Below are positions 20,118-28,065 of a stretch of DNA of 30,804 nucleotides, one piece after another. The DNA is taken from the NCBI GenBank assembly GCA_000434635.1, contig HF988014.1, positions 34,931 to 65,734 on the forward strand, in the 5' to 3' direction. The notes under the pieces were generated by a model, which saw only the letters and a list, made by a program, of their open reading frames with translations, was not told where the DNA came from and did not search any database. This DNA is from Firmicutes bacterium CAG:110. GTDB taxonomy: Bacteria; Bacillota; Clostridia; Oscillospirales; Oscillospiraceae. The translations under genes and the position numbers were made by a program. How positions within the stretch are numbered: the stretch's first letter is position 1; each line of letters starts with the position of its first letter.

Positions 20118-21116
20118 ATGTTTGATCAATATCTTATTACAGGTGCTACCGGCTTCCTCGGTAGGGCTGTTGCAGAGGAGCTGGTGCGCCGCAGAGCGCA
20201 AGTGCATGCGCTTGTACTGCATAATGACCCCTATATCCATTTGCTCCCCAAAGAAGTCCATACCGTCGTCGGTGATGTGTGCGTGAAAAACTCGCTGGCA
20301 GACTTCTTTGCGGATGCCGGCAGCCGTACCTGTGTGATTCACTGCGCCGGTGTCATCTCCGTCGCGTCCAGACCCGGTTCGAAGCTCTATCAGGTCAATG
20401 TAGGTGGAACATGGCGGGTTCTCCGGCAATGTATGAAGCGCAATGTGGGAAGGCTGATCCATGTCAGCTCTGTCCATGCCATACCGGAAAAGCCAAAGGG
20501 CTGCACCATTACTGAGGATTGCGAATTTTCTCCGGGGCTTGTGGACGGAGATTACGCCAAGAGCAAGGCGACTGCAACAGAGCTGGTCTTCGATGCGGCG
20601 AAGCGCGGGCTGAATGCCAGTATTGTCTTTCCCTCCGGCATCATCGGGCCGGGCGACATACAGGGCGGGAGCTTCACCTCAATGGCGAAGTCTTTCCTCT
20701 CCGGAAAGCTGCCCTTTGCCGTTCGCGGCGGATATGACTTCGTGGATGTGCGGGATGTGGCAGAAGGCATTCTCGCCTGTTCCGAAAGCGGAGAACCCGG
20801 CAAGGGATACATTTTGTCCGGCCACTATGTCACCATTCGCAAGATGCTTCAGCTCGTGGGAAAGGCTGCAAAGCTGAGGTATCGCCCCATCTGCCTGCCG
20901 CTGGGGCTTGCAAAGCTGGCGGCTCCATACTATGAACGCCGAAGCCTGAGGGAGCAAAAGCCGCTGTTTTTCACCCCTTATTCCGTTGCCGTCCTTGCCT
21001 CAAACGGCTGCTTCAGCCATGCCGCAGCATCGGAACGCTTTGCATATCAGCCGCGCCCCGTGGAGGAGACCTTGCGGGACATGACAGCCTGGCTTCTGAA
21101 TCAAAAAGGAACGTGA
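20118..21116 (+). CDS. NAD(P)-dependent epimerase/reductase (extended SDR family)
   Basis: A 332-residue extended short-chain dehydrogenase/reductase. The Rossmann nucleotide motif TGATGFLG is at residues 8-15. Later come HCAGVIS, the catalytic Ser in HVSS and the YxxxK pair in DYAKSKATATE. The overall layout resembles dihydroflavonol-4-reductase/NAD-dependent epimerase proteins; the substrate is unknown. GGAGGAGG lies eight bases before the ATG. It is divergent from a TetR gene and probably repressed by it. The 3' end overlaps by 16 bp the convergent, truncated methyltransferase reading frame, and no terminator is evident between them. Confidence 0.9.
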   Translation: MFDQYLITGATGFLGRAVAEELVRRRAQVHALVLHNDPYIHLLPKEVHTVVGDVCVKNSLADFFADAGSRTCVIHCAGVISVASRPGSKLYQVNVGGTWRVLRQCMKRNVGRLIHVSSVHAIPEKPKGCTITEDCEFSPGLVDGDYAKSKATATELVFDAAKRGLNASIVFPSGIIGPGDIQGGSFTSMAKSFLSGKLPFAVRGGYDFVDVRDVAEGILACSESGEPGKGYILSGHYVTIRKMLQLVGKAAKLRYRPICLPLGLAKLAAPYYERRSLREQKPLFFTPYSVAVLASNGCFSHAAASERFAYQPRPVEETLRDMTAWLLNQKGT

Positions 21117-21451
21117 TCCTCTATCAACCGAAAGCACCTTGGGCAGACTGTGCGTGCTATGGATATCACGCAGCGGCCGTCGTTGACGGCCTGCTCGTTC
21201 AGCTCCCGCGCCTTCGCAACGCTGACGGGGGAATAGTCGATGCCCTTGACGATGCCCTGGGGGCATTTTTTCAGCAGCTTTTGGATGTTCGCACCGCCGC
21301 CGCAGCCGCAGTCCAGAACCTTCCCGTCCGCAGGGAGCGTCAGAAACCGCATTCCCCACCGCGCCAGCGCCCGATGACCCAGATTCATCATGGCAACCAT
21401 GATCTCCCCGCCGAAGCCAACCGGCTTGCGGGTATTCTCAAAAAAGGACAT
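21101..21451 (-). pseudogene. 3'-truncated class I SAM-dependent methyltransferase
   Basis: The 116-codon frame starts as a normal methyltransferase: RKPVGFGGEIMVAMMNLGHRA, then motif I VLDCGCGGGANIQKL (near residue 45) and GIDYSPVSVAKARELNEQAV. After GRCVI (about residue 92, near 21175) the family sequence stops. The frame runs on through unrelated SIARTVCPRCFRLI to a stop inside the end of the epimerase gene. Motifs II-IV and the C-terminal half are missing, so it is unlikely to be active. GGAGG precedes the ATG. It lies 12 bp after the chimeric gene and shares its promoter. Confidence 0.8.
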
Positions 21452-21463
21452 TTTTCCGCCTCC

Positions 21464-22099
21464 TCAGCGTTTTTCCATCACAATGATCTTGTTGGAAATA
21501 TTCCGCACGGCGGTCAGCTTGTCCAGCACCTTATAAATCGGGACAAACACCGCCATGCCCTCGGTCAGACCGTGTTCCGCAGCCAGCCGGAAATCCGGCA
21601 GCAGCGCAGCCAGAGCCGTACCGTTCTTGACGCCCCATGTGAATTTCGTGTGGCTTCCCTCGATGGATTTTTCCTTGAAGCGCTTGACGACCATAGGGTT
21701 CATGGTCTCGACAAACACGGCGGCTTTGGGGAACCGCCCGGCGATCACGTCAAAAATGCGCTTTACATCCGCTTCGCTTAAGTACATGGTCAGCTCCTCG
21801 ATGATGACCAGCGCCAGCATCCGGGTCAGGCACGCCCCGCCCAAAGAGCATCCGTAGGCCGCGTCCAGGCGGCTGACGCCCCGTTCTTTCAGATACGCCG
21901 TGATCTCGTCCACCATCTGCTCCACGGAGGTAAAGTCGCCGGGATACTCCGGCTGATGGCCGTCGTAAACCACCTTAAAAACGTGCCACTTCTGGGAAAG
22001 CAGCGCAATGGTCGCCGCGAACGCCCATACCGGCTCCGCCGTACAGGGCAGAAACAGCAGCGTTTTCTCCTGCGTCTGCCCATGCTCCAGAATCTTCAA
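21464..22099 (-). CDS. Chimeric ORF: alpha/beta-hydrolase N-terminus fused to LCMT-type methyltransferase C-terminus
   Basis: The 211-residue frame joins parts of two unrelated genes. Residues 1-97 read as an alpha/beta hydrolase with FLPCTAEPVWAFAATIALL and the nucleophile elbow GCSLGGA. From about residue 98 (near 21808) it becomes the C-terminal part of a leucine carboxyl methyltransferase-type enzyme, with ELTMYLSEADVKRIFDVIA and VFVETMNPMVVKRFKEKSIE. The hydrolase lacks its acid and His residues and the methyltransferase lacks its SAM-binding half. An in-frame deletion is the simplest explanation; a functional product is doubtful. Translation starts at TTG (22099), seven bases after GGGAGGG. 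Confidence 0.75.
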   Translation of the reverse strand: MKILEHGQTQEKTLLFLPCTAEPVWAFAATIALLSQKWHVFKVVYDGHQPEYPGDFTSVEQMVDEITAYLKERGVSRLDAAYGCSLGGACLTRMLALVIIEELTMYLSEADVKRIFDVIAGRFPKAAVFVETMNPMVVKRFKEKSIEGSHTKFTWGVKNGTALAALLPDFRLAAEHGLTEGMAVFVPIYKVLDKLTAVRNISNKIIVMEKR

Positions 22100-22131
22100 A
22101 TTTCATCCCTCCCGCGCTTATTCCGCCATGA

Positions 22132-22147
22132 GTTAGACTAAGCTAAC
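22132..22147. promoter_or_regulatory. Dyad resembling a DtxR/IdeR-type iron box
   Basis: GTTAG-ACTAAG-CTAAC in the leader of the chimeric gene, about 50 nt downstream of its predicted start. The shape recalls the DtxR-family TTAGGTTAGSCTAACCTAA site, but the match is partial. Low confidence. Confidence 0.3.
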
Positions 22148-22199
22148 CGGCAGCCTTTTGAAAAGCCGCCCTACAGCAGCTCCCATTCGTGTTGCTTAT

Positions 22200-22228
22200 A
22201 TCGTAGCAATGTCCGCCGGAAAAGTCAA
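22200..22228 (-). promoter_or_regulatory. Promoter of the chimeric hydrolase-methyltransferase unit
   Basis: Minus strand TTGACT (22228-22223) and TACGAT (22205-22200), 17 bp apart. Predicted start near 22193, leader about 94 nt. Confidence 0.65.
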
Positions 22229-22308
22229 GATATGCCGCAGACAAATCCCGCTTTTTTCCTGTAATCGCCGGATTTAAGGCGGAACACGCTGCCCGCTGAC
22301 CTCAGGAA

Positions 22309-22338
22309 AAGAGCAGCCAACTTCCGTCAGCTGCTCTT
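22309..22338 (-). terminator. Terminator after the GH3 gene
   Basis: Minus strand AAGAGCAGC / GCTGCTCTT, nine perfect pairs with a 12-nt loop, followed by a short TTCC. It lies about 40 bp beyond the GH3 stop. The rest of the gap to 22376 shows nothing else. Confidence 0.7.
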
Positions 22339-22376
22339 GCACATACTATGTAGTTTCCCCTCGCCCTGCCGGATGC

Positions 22377-23906
22377 TTACGGCAGCTTTACAGGACAGAC
22401 GCCCGTGGCTTTGCCGCCGCGGAAGATGTCCTCCAGCGCCCGGAAGGCGGGAACGGCATAATCATAGGCGGCCAGCTTCCAGACGGTTTCGGGAATCTGG
22501 GATAGATCGTACGGGTTGCGCAATGCAGCCACTGCCATGGGCTTTCCCGTCGCCGCCAGGGCTCCCGCCAAAGCGAGCTGTCCCCGGAACAAATGGCCGT
22601 TGCAGGTGCCCAGGATGATTTTTTCACAGTTCTCCGCCTGCCGGAGCGCCGCGCGGATTTCTTCTGCGTCCGGGTCTTTTTCGGTGACGAAGCCCTCCGC
22701 GCCGAAAGCGTTTGCCATGTACTCCGGGAAGGTCACAGCGCTCCCGTCCGCATTGGCCGCGCCGGAGGCGCGATAGTCGGCGCAGCCGCAGAAGAAGGTG
22801 TTTTCATCCGCCCGAAAGGGCGTTCCGGAAATCTGGCTGATCGCCTGGCGCGCCATGCTTTCCGCAGCGCGGCGGTCTTCCGGCTGGTTGCAAAGACCCG
22901 GCTCCGCCTGAGCCGCAAGCATTTTCTTATAGCAAAGGATTTTCTCTACGGAAGCGCGGATCTCTTCCACGTCAAATTCTCCCCGCTCCGCCGCTTCGTT
23001 GACGGCCTTTGCAGCGGCCAGCTCCAGATCAAAGGCACTGGATATCTCCGCCAAATCCACACCGGCCTTGATGGACGCGACCACGCCTTCCGGCGTTCCG
23101 TAATAATCCCGGATGGCGCCCATTTCCATGCAGTCCGTGAGAATCAGCCCCCGGAAGCCCAGCTTCTGCTTCAGAAGCCCGGTGACCATCCGCCGGGACA
23201 TGGTGCAGGGAACCTGCTCCGGCTCAATATTCGGGAACAGCACGTGGCTCATCATGATGGCCGGTACCCCGGCTTCGATGGCGCGGCGGAAGGGGATCAG
23301 CTCCAGCTGCTCCAACGCTTCCTCCATTTTGTCCACCCGGGGAAGCCCCAGATGGCTGTCCACCGCCGTATCGCCGTGGCCGGGGAAATGCTTGGCGCAG
23401 CACAGCACCCCGCTTCCGGCATAGGGTGCGATGGCGGCACAGCCCAGGGACGCCACGCGCTCCGCTTCGTCGCCGAAGCTGCGCACGCCGATCACCGGAT
23501 TGGCTGGATTGCTGTTGACATCCAGCACCGGCGCCATGTTGAAGTTGGCGCCCAGCCCCCGCAGCTGCCGGATGGTGATCTCCGAAGCCAGGCGGGCATT
23601 TTCCGGGTCTGCGGTAGCCGCCAGCGCCATGGCGCCGGGGACGTTTACGGCGTCCTGGGGGAGCCTCGTCACCATGCCGCCCTCCTGGTCGATGATGATA
23701 AAGGCAGGGTAGCCCGTCTCTTCCTGAACCAGCGATTGAATCTCGGCGCAGAGCGCGCGAAGCTGCTCCGCGCTTTCCACGTTGCGCAGGAACAGGATCA
23801 CGTTGCCGATCTTGTATTCCCGGAGCAGATTCTTAAATTCCTCAGGCAGCGTTTTCCCGTGAAATCCGAATACCAGCTTCTGCCCGAGCATTCGTCTCAT
23901 TTCCAT
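22377..23906 (-). CDS. Glycoside hydrolase family 3 beta-N-acetylhexosaminidase (NagZ-like)
   Basis: A 509-residue GH3 enzyme. The NagZ-type catalytic loop KHFPGHGDTAVDSH lies near residues 170-183, with the His-Asp acid/base dyad expected for N-acetylglucosaminidases. The nucleophile Asp is in LTDCMEMGAI near 259. IIDQEGGMVTRL is also typical. A C-terminal domain (about 370-509) extends it beyond the single-domain NagZ of Gram-negatives. No signal peptide, so it acts in the cytoplasm on imported or recycled amino-sugar glycans. It begins 4 bp after the PIG-L stop; GGAG within the end of that gene may serve as its binding site, implying translational coupling. Confidence 0.92.
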   Translation of the reverse strand: MEMRRMLGQKLVFGFHGKTLPEEFKNLLREYKIGNVILFLRNVESAEQLRALCAEIQSLVQEETGYPAFIIIDQEGGMVTRLPQDAVNVPGAMALAATADPENARLASEITIRQLRGLGANFNMAPVLDVNSNPANPVIGVRSFGDEAERVASLGCAAIAPYAGSGVLCCAKHFPGHGDTAVDSHLGLPRVDKMEEALEQLELIPFRRAIEAGVPAIMMSHVLFPNIEPEQVPCTMSRRMVTGLLKQKLGFRGLILTDCMEMGAIRDYYGTPEGVVASIKAGVDLAEISSAFDLELAAAKAVNEAAERGEFDVEEIRASVEKILCYKKMLAAQAEPGLCNQPEDRRAAESMARQAISQISGTPFRADENTFFCGCADYRASGAANADGSAVTFPEYMANAFGAEGFVTEKDPDAEEIRAALRQAENCEKIILGTCNGHLFRGQLALAGALAATGKPMAVAALRNPYDLSQIPETVWKLAAYDYAVPAFRALEDIFRGGKATGVCPVKLP

Positions 23907-23910
23907 ATTT

Positions 23911-24612
23911 TCAGAGGTTCTCCAATGTCTGCACCAGCTTATACTGCTCTTTGGGAATCATAAAGCACTCGCAGTAGCCCTTCCGCCCCTGGATGCCCCG
24001 CAGGCGCTTTAAGTGGGAATAGTATTCCTTATAGGGAAAGCTGGTGGAATGCACCGCAAACCAGTGGTGATCGATGGCCTTTTCCCACAGGGCATATCCG
24101 TCGCTCACGTCCACATAGACGTATGGCTCAAAGCCGGGTGCATCCTCCCAGTTTTCCGCAAAATAAAGCTTTTGGGCAAAATGCTTCGGCAGCTCCCGCT
24201 GAAAGCCCTCAATGGCGGCATAGAACCAGGCGTCCACCACGATTCTGTGGCAGACAATGTGATCCTTGTGCATACTGTTTTCGTGGTGGGTGACGATGAT
24301 ATCAGGCTTGACCTTGCGGATGATGTCGCAGACGGCAAAGCGAACCTCGTCATTGTCCGGCAGCAAGCCGTCTTCGTAATCCAAGACGTAGGCTTCGCCC
24401 CCCAGCTCTTTGGCAAAGGCCTCTGCCTCCGCGATTTTTCCCCGGCGGTATTCGGCAATATCCGCCCCGGCGGGAGCGCCCTTTTCCCCGGCGGTCAGCG
24501 CCAGAGTCACGGCCTTGCCGCCGTGAACGGCGCAGGACGCCAGCAGCGCCCCGGCGGTCAGCTCGGCATCCCCAATGTGGGCGCCGATGGCAAGTACAGT
24601 CTGTGTCTTCAT
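23911..24612 (-). CDS. PIG-L/LmbE family deacetylase
   Basis: A 233-residue protein of the LmbE/PIG-L family, zinc enzymes that remove N-acetyl groups from GlcNAc-containing substrates. The first metal motif is AHIGDAE (residues 11-17). It keeps the His and the second Asp of the usual AHPDDE but has Ile-Gly in place of Pro-Asp. The second site is in HHENSMHKDH, which supplies the third His. Cytoplasmic, no signal peptide. It lies between the GNAT and GH3 genes with gaps of 4 bp, so it is an operon member and probably works on the same amino-sugar substrate. Specificity is not readable. Confidence 0.88.
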   Translation of the reverse strand: MKTQTVLAIGAHIGDAELTAGALLASCAVHGGKAVTLALTAGEKGAPAGADIAEYRRGKIAEAEAFAKELGGEAYVLDYEDGLLPDNDEVRFAVCDIIRKVKPDIIVTHHENSMHKDHIVCHRIVVDAWFYAAIEGFQRELPKHFAQKLYFAENWEDAPGFEPYVYVDVSDGYALWEKAIDHHWFAVHSTSFPYKEYYSHLKRLRGIQGRKGYCECFMIPKEQYKLVQTLENL

Positions 24613-24616
24613 AGTC

Positions 24617-25582
24617 CTACAGCTCCTTCAGCATGACGCCGAATGTCCGGACAACCCGGAAACCGGCGTTGAGATAAATAAACCTGGCATGGTTGTCTTC
24701 CCCGGTAAACAGTGACATATACTTTGCTCCTGCCTGCTTTTCCCGCTCCAGAAGGCGGTAAAACAGCAGCGTACCCAGGCCGTGCCCCTCAAACTGCGGC
24801 GCAACCCCCAGGCCGGCAAAATAGCCCCGCCCCGTTTTTTCCGGGTACACAGGCCCGGTGAATCCGGCGCAGACATTGCCCTTCAGGCCGACCAGCAAAT
24901 CCATGCCGCTTTTGCCGGCTGCCGGAATCTCCTCCGACCACATGGTGTTGTCCAGCGCCGCCACCATTTCCTCCAGGCCAACGTGCCGACTGGGGTCATA
25001 GCGCTCTACGTGGTAGCCCTCCCCGCCCATCTTCGCGGCCTTTTCCTCCACCCATGCCGGGGTTTCATAATCTGCCAGATTCCGGTACATGGCGCATTCC
25101 CGGGTGCTTTCCCGGTAGCCCAGGGACAGCATCCGGTCATGCAGCGGAAGATCCGTCGCCACGCCGGGGGCGTTGTTGTGCTGGTGCCCCGGTGTGCCGG
25201 GGAGAATCCATGGCAGGCGGATCGGATTGAAAAATGTGACAGCGCAATAGGTCTTTCCCGCCTTCCGGAAGGCGTTTTCCAGTGCAGAGAGAAGCAGTGC
25301 CGTATTTTCGTCGGAATCTGCCTCCACCGCTAAGATCAGGCAGCTTAAATATCCCCGGATATCTCCCTTGGGGATGCCCGCACCGGTGCAGCCGTTGACA
25401 AAGCCCAAAAGCGTCCCCTTTTCCTCCAGGACGAAGGTGTACGCCGGGGAAAAGTTCGGATGCCGGGTCAGCAGGCGGTGGAAATCCTCCAGCGGCACAG
25501 GCGCATAGCCCATGACGGCTCCCGCCGTGTTCCACAGAGAAAGCATGGCGCTTTCGTCGTCAGGTGTGTAAGATCGAATCAT
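24617..25582 (-). CDS. GNAT family N-acetyltransferase with tandem domains
   Basis: A 321-residue protein with two GNAT-like halves (about 1-165 and 170-321). The C-terminal half has the acetyl-CoA pyrophosphate motif in LGVAPQFEGHGLGTLLFYRLLE and the following NHARFIYLNAGFR. The N-terminal half is more degenerate and may be structural. The substrate is unknown; its place before a deacetylase and a hexosaminidase suggests amino-sugar or peptide modification. GAGGTGA precedes the ATG. No promoter was found in the 228-bp gap upstream, so transcription may come through from the transporter genes. Confidence 0.85.
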   Translation of the reverse strand: MIRSYTPDDESAMLSLWNTAGAVMGYAPVPLEDFHRLLTRHPNFSPAYTFVLEEKGTLLGFVNGCTGAGIPKGDIRGYLSCLILAVEADSDENTALLLSALENAFRKAGKTYCAVTFFNPIRLPWILPGTPGHQHNNAPGVATDLPLHDRMLSLGYRESTRECAMYRNLADYETPAWVEEKAAKMGGEGYHVERYDPSRHVGLEEMVAALDNTMWSEEIPAAGKSGMDLLVGLKGNVCAGFTGPVYPEKTGRGYFAGLGVAPQFEGHGLGTLLFYRLLEREKQAGAKYMSLFTGEDNHARFIYLNAGFRVVRTFGVMLKEL

Positions 25583-25605
25583 GATAAAGTCACCTCAGTA
25601 TGACA

Positions 25606-25804
25606 GCAGCCCCCACTGAGAAAGCGGGGGCTGCGCGGCGTGTCAAAAAAGCCTCGCAGAGGAAAGCCGTCCGCAGGCGGCAAATAAATTTTTAATCATT
25701 TTCTGCCGGGGCATGTACCTGGCAGAAAATACTTCTCAGGCGGCCAAGGAGTGCGCGCAGCAGACTGCAGATCCCTTGTCAAAAAGGCCAACGGCCTTTT
25801 GACA
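25606..25804. repeat. Intergenic hairpin array B
   Basis: The gap between the second permease gene and the GNAT gene carries GCAGCCCCC/GGGGGCTGC (25606-25634), CCTC-GCA-GAGG (25652-25662), GCCG/CGGC (25666-25681), ATTTTCTGCC/GGCAGAAAAT (25698-25730) and TGTCAAAAAGGCC-AAC-GGCCTTTTGACA (25777-25804, one bulge). The last lies just after the permease stop and may act as a transcript 3' end. No ORF or convincing promoter is present. Confidence 0.8.
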
Positions 25805-25810
25805 GTCTAA

Positions 25811-26680
25811 TCAGCCCTTGACGGCGCCGATGGTGACGCCTTCCATAAAGTACTTTTGCAGCGCAAAGAACAGAATGAACATGGGCAGCGCGGAGATGGT
25901 GGCACCGGCCATCATCGGGGCGAACAGCGTTTCGTTAGCAAACTTAAACTGCTTCAGACCCACCTGAATGGTGTACATGGCCGGGTCGTTGGTCACCAGG
26001 AACGGCCAGAAGAAGTCGTTCCAGCTTGCCATGAAGGTGTTGATCGCCATGACCGCCAGCACGGTTTTGGCCAGGGGCAGGACGATTTTGACAAAGATCT
26101 GGAACTGATTGCAGCCCTCAATCTTGGCGCTCTCGATCAGCGGCGTGGGCAGGCCGGAGAAGAACTGCTTGCACAGGAAAATGTTGTAGGCCGTGCACAG
26201 GCCGGGCAGAATCATGGCCGCATAGGTGTTGGTCATAGAGAATTTCTGCACCATCAGGATGTACAGCGGAACCTGGGTCACCTGATAGGGAATCATCATA
26301 GCCACCAGAATCAGGCCGAACAGAATCTTGCTGCCCTTGAACCGGATCTTGGCGAAGGCATAGCCCGCCATGGAGGCAAAAATCACGTTGCCGATGACCG
26401 CCCCCGTCGCCACAACCACGCTGTTGAGAATCCACCGCAGGGAATAATCGCTGAAATGGAAGAACGCGTCAAAGGATTCCAGCGTAAACCGGGAAGGCAG
26501 GATCGTGCGCATATTGCCCGCCGTGGACACGTTGGGGCCGAAGGACGAGAGAATCATGTAGCAGATGGGGAACAGCGTCGCCGCCGCCAGAATGATCAGT
26601 ACGATGGCGATGATCGCATTGCGGAGGTGAAGCACCTTCCTGTTGTTCAGGTGCTGGGAATACAAACCGGTAGTAGCCAT
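25811..26680 (-). CDS. Carbohydrate ABC transporter permease (MalG/UgpE type)
   Basis: A 289-residue inner-membrane protein with six hydrophobic segments. The cytoplasmic EAA loop ESAKIEGCNQFQIFVKIVLPL, which docks the ATPase, is in the usual place (about residues 190-210). MIPYQVTQVPLYILM and NDFFWPFL are typical of CUT1 sugar permeases. The ATG follows AAGGAGGAGG. It starts 11 bp after the MalF-type gene and pairs with it. No ATPase gene is in the window; CUT1 systems in Firmicutes often share a common MsmX-type ATPase encoded elsewhere. Confidence 0.95.
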   Translation of the reverse strand: MATTGLYSQHLNNRKVLHLRNAIIAIVLIILAAATLFPICYMILSSFGPNVSTAGNMRTILPSRFTLESFDAFFHFSDYSLRWILNSVVVATGAVIGNVIFASMAGYAFAKIRFKGSKILFGLILVAMMIPYQVTQVPLYILMVQKFSMTNTYAAMILPGLCTAYNIFLCKQFFSGLPTPLIESAKIEGCNQFQIFVKIVLPLAKTVLAVMAINTFMASWNDFFWPFLVTNDPAMYTIQVGLKQFKFANETLFAPMMAGATISALPMFILFFALQKYFMEGVTIGAVKG

Positions 26681-26691
26681 AATCCTCCTCC

Positions 26692-27615
26692 TTAATACTC
26701 AACGTCCACGCCCATGAGCCGGAACTGGAACAGGGACATGATGGCGATGGTGATAGCCAGCAGGATGGCCTGGGCACAGGCAAGACCGTACTTGCCGTAC
26801 ACAAAGGCGTTGTTATAGATCAGCAGGCCGATCATGGTGGTGGAGTTGTCCGGGCCGCCGCCGGTCATCATGTAGGCGTTCATGAACACCTGGAAGGAAC
26901 CGATAACGCCTGTGACCAGCAGGAACAGAGTCGTGGGCTTCACCAGCGGCCAGACGATATAGCGCACTTTCTGGAAGAAAGTGGCGCCGTCCAGCTCGGC
27001 GGCCTCAAAATAGCTGTTGTCAATGCCGATCAGCGCGGCAATATAGGTAATAATCCGAACACCGTGGCTGGAAAGCAGCGCCATGATGATCAGAGAAAGC
27101 ATCGAAGTTCTGGTAGAGGACAGCCAGTTCTGCGCCGGAATACCGAGCGCACCCAGCAGCCGGTTGAATATGCCGTCCGGAGAGGAATCGTACAGCCACA
27201 GCCACACCACGGACAGCGCGACGCCGGATGCAATGCCGGGCAGATAATACATTGCCTTGAAAACGGACTGCACCTTCTTGTGGAAGGGCAGGATCATCAC
27301 AGAGATGCAGAAGGACATCAGCAATGACAAGGGCACGACCACCGCGGTATAAACCAGCGTGTTCCGCGCGGCCTTGTAGAACAGGTTGAACTTGGAATAT
27401 TTCAGGGTGTCAATATAGTTTTGCAGGCCGATAAATTCCGAGCCGAAGGGCTTGTAATTGAAAAAGCTGGTGTAGATCGCGCTGAACACGGGATACAGCG
27501 TGAAGACGCAGAAAATGATCATGGCGGCAGCGATGAAAATATAGCCCCACAGGTCTTCATTGGTAAACTTCAGTTTATGGCGGACTGGCTGCCGCTTTTG
27601 TTTTGTGCTGTTCAT
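26692..27615 (-). CDS. Carbohydrate ABC transporter permease (MalF/UgpA type)
   Basis: A 307-residue inner-membrane permease with six transmembrane segments, including WGYIFIAAAMIIFCVFTLYPV. The EAA loop is EAAELDGATFFQKVRYIVWPL, and GGGPDNSTT follows as usual for the family. The ATG at 27615 was chosen because GGGAGG lies upstream at good spacing and the protein then starts with a normal basic tail. The frame stays open to 27783 through hairpin array C without a start signal. It lies 450 bp after the solute-binding protein gene, the long gap being filled with hairpins. Confidence 0.95.
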   Translation of the reverse strand: MNSTKQKRQPVRHKLKFTNEDLWGYIFIAAAMIIFCVFTLYPVFSAIYTSFFNYKPFGSEFIGLQNYIDTLKYSKFNLFYKAARNTLVYTAVVVPLSLLMSFCISVMILPFHKKVQSVFKAMYYLPGIASGVALSVVWLWLYDSSPDGIFNRLLGALGIPAQNWLSSTRTSMLSLIIMALLSSHGVRIITYIAALIGIDNSYFEAAELDGATFFQKVRYIVWPLVKPTTLFLLVTGVIGSFQVFMNAYMMTGGGPDNSTTMIGLLIYNNAFVYGKYGLACAQAILLAITIAIMSLFQFRLMGVDVEY

Positions 27616-27725
27616 AGTCCTACCTCCCAGGGTTGCAAAGTCTCCGAAACGGCCAATCCGGCTGAAAGCGGGTAACCATCCCCTCACTGTCAGCCTTTGC
27701 CATTTTTCCGGAGCATTCTTATACT

Positions 27726-28055
27726 GAACTCCAATTAAAATCTTTAGAAAAGATTTTAATTGCCCGAAGGGCAAGGAGTTCATATGAGACTTGTTTTGTG
27801 ATTTCTTTCCTTATAAATCACAAAACAGGCAGCGCCGTCAGGCGATGCCTTCCTGATTAAAATTAAGATTTTAATCAGGAAATAGTATTAAAACTTCATG
27901 CAGGAACGCTCCACCACGAAAACGTGCAAATGCCGGTGCATGAAGTTTTTGTGCATCATTTCCGGTTGCCCCGCAGGGACGGGGAAATGGCACATTTCTT
28001 ATTTTTGCTATGCTTTTGCATAGCAAAATGCCCACCCCACCAAGGTGGGGTGGGC
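27726..28055. repeat. Intergenic hairpin array C between the binding-protein and permease genes
   Basis: About 330 bp consist almost entirely of inverted repeats. An outer stem GAACTCC (27726-27732)/GGAGTTC (27775-27781) encloses AATTAAAATCTTT/AAAGATTTTAATT and GCCC-GAA-GGGC. Then follow TGTTTTGTGATTT/AAATCACAAAACA (27792-27827), GGCAGCGCC/GGCGATGCC (27828-27849), CCTGATTAAAA/TTTTAATCAGG (27852-27879), AAACTTCATGCA/TGCATGAAGTTT (27891-27948), an imperfect stem (27951-27995), TTTTGCTATGC/GCATAGCAAAA (28003-28028) and GCCCACCCCACC/GGTGGGGTGGGC (28030-28055). The last is right after the binding-protein stop and may be a terminator or mRNA-stabilising hairpin. No ORF here. Confidence 0.88.
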
Positions 28056-28065
28056 TTTCCATCAA

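Noticed and set aside
22593..23963. A 456-codon plus-strand ORF over the GH3 gene
   Set aside because: Antisense shadow of a clear GH3 enzyme with intact catalytic motifs.
25624..25646. TTGACA (minus strand 25646-25641) as a promoter for the GNAT gene
   Set aside because: At 16 to 18 bp downstream only GC-rich hairpin sequence and TTTCTC are found, no acceptable -10.
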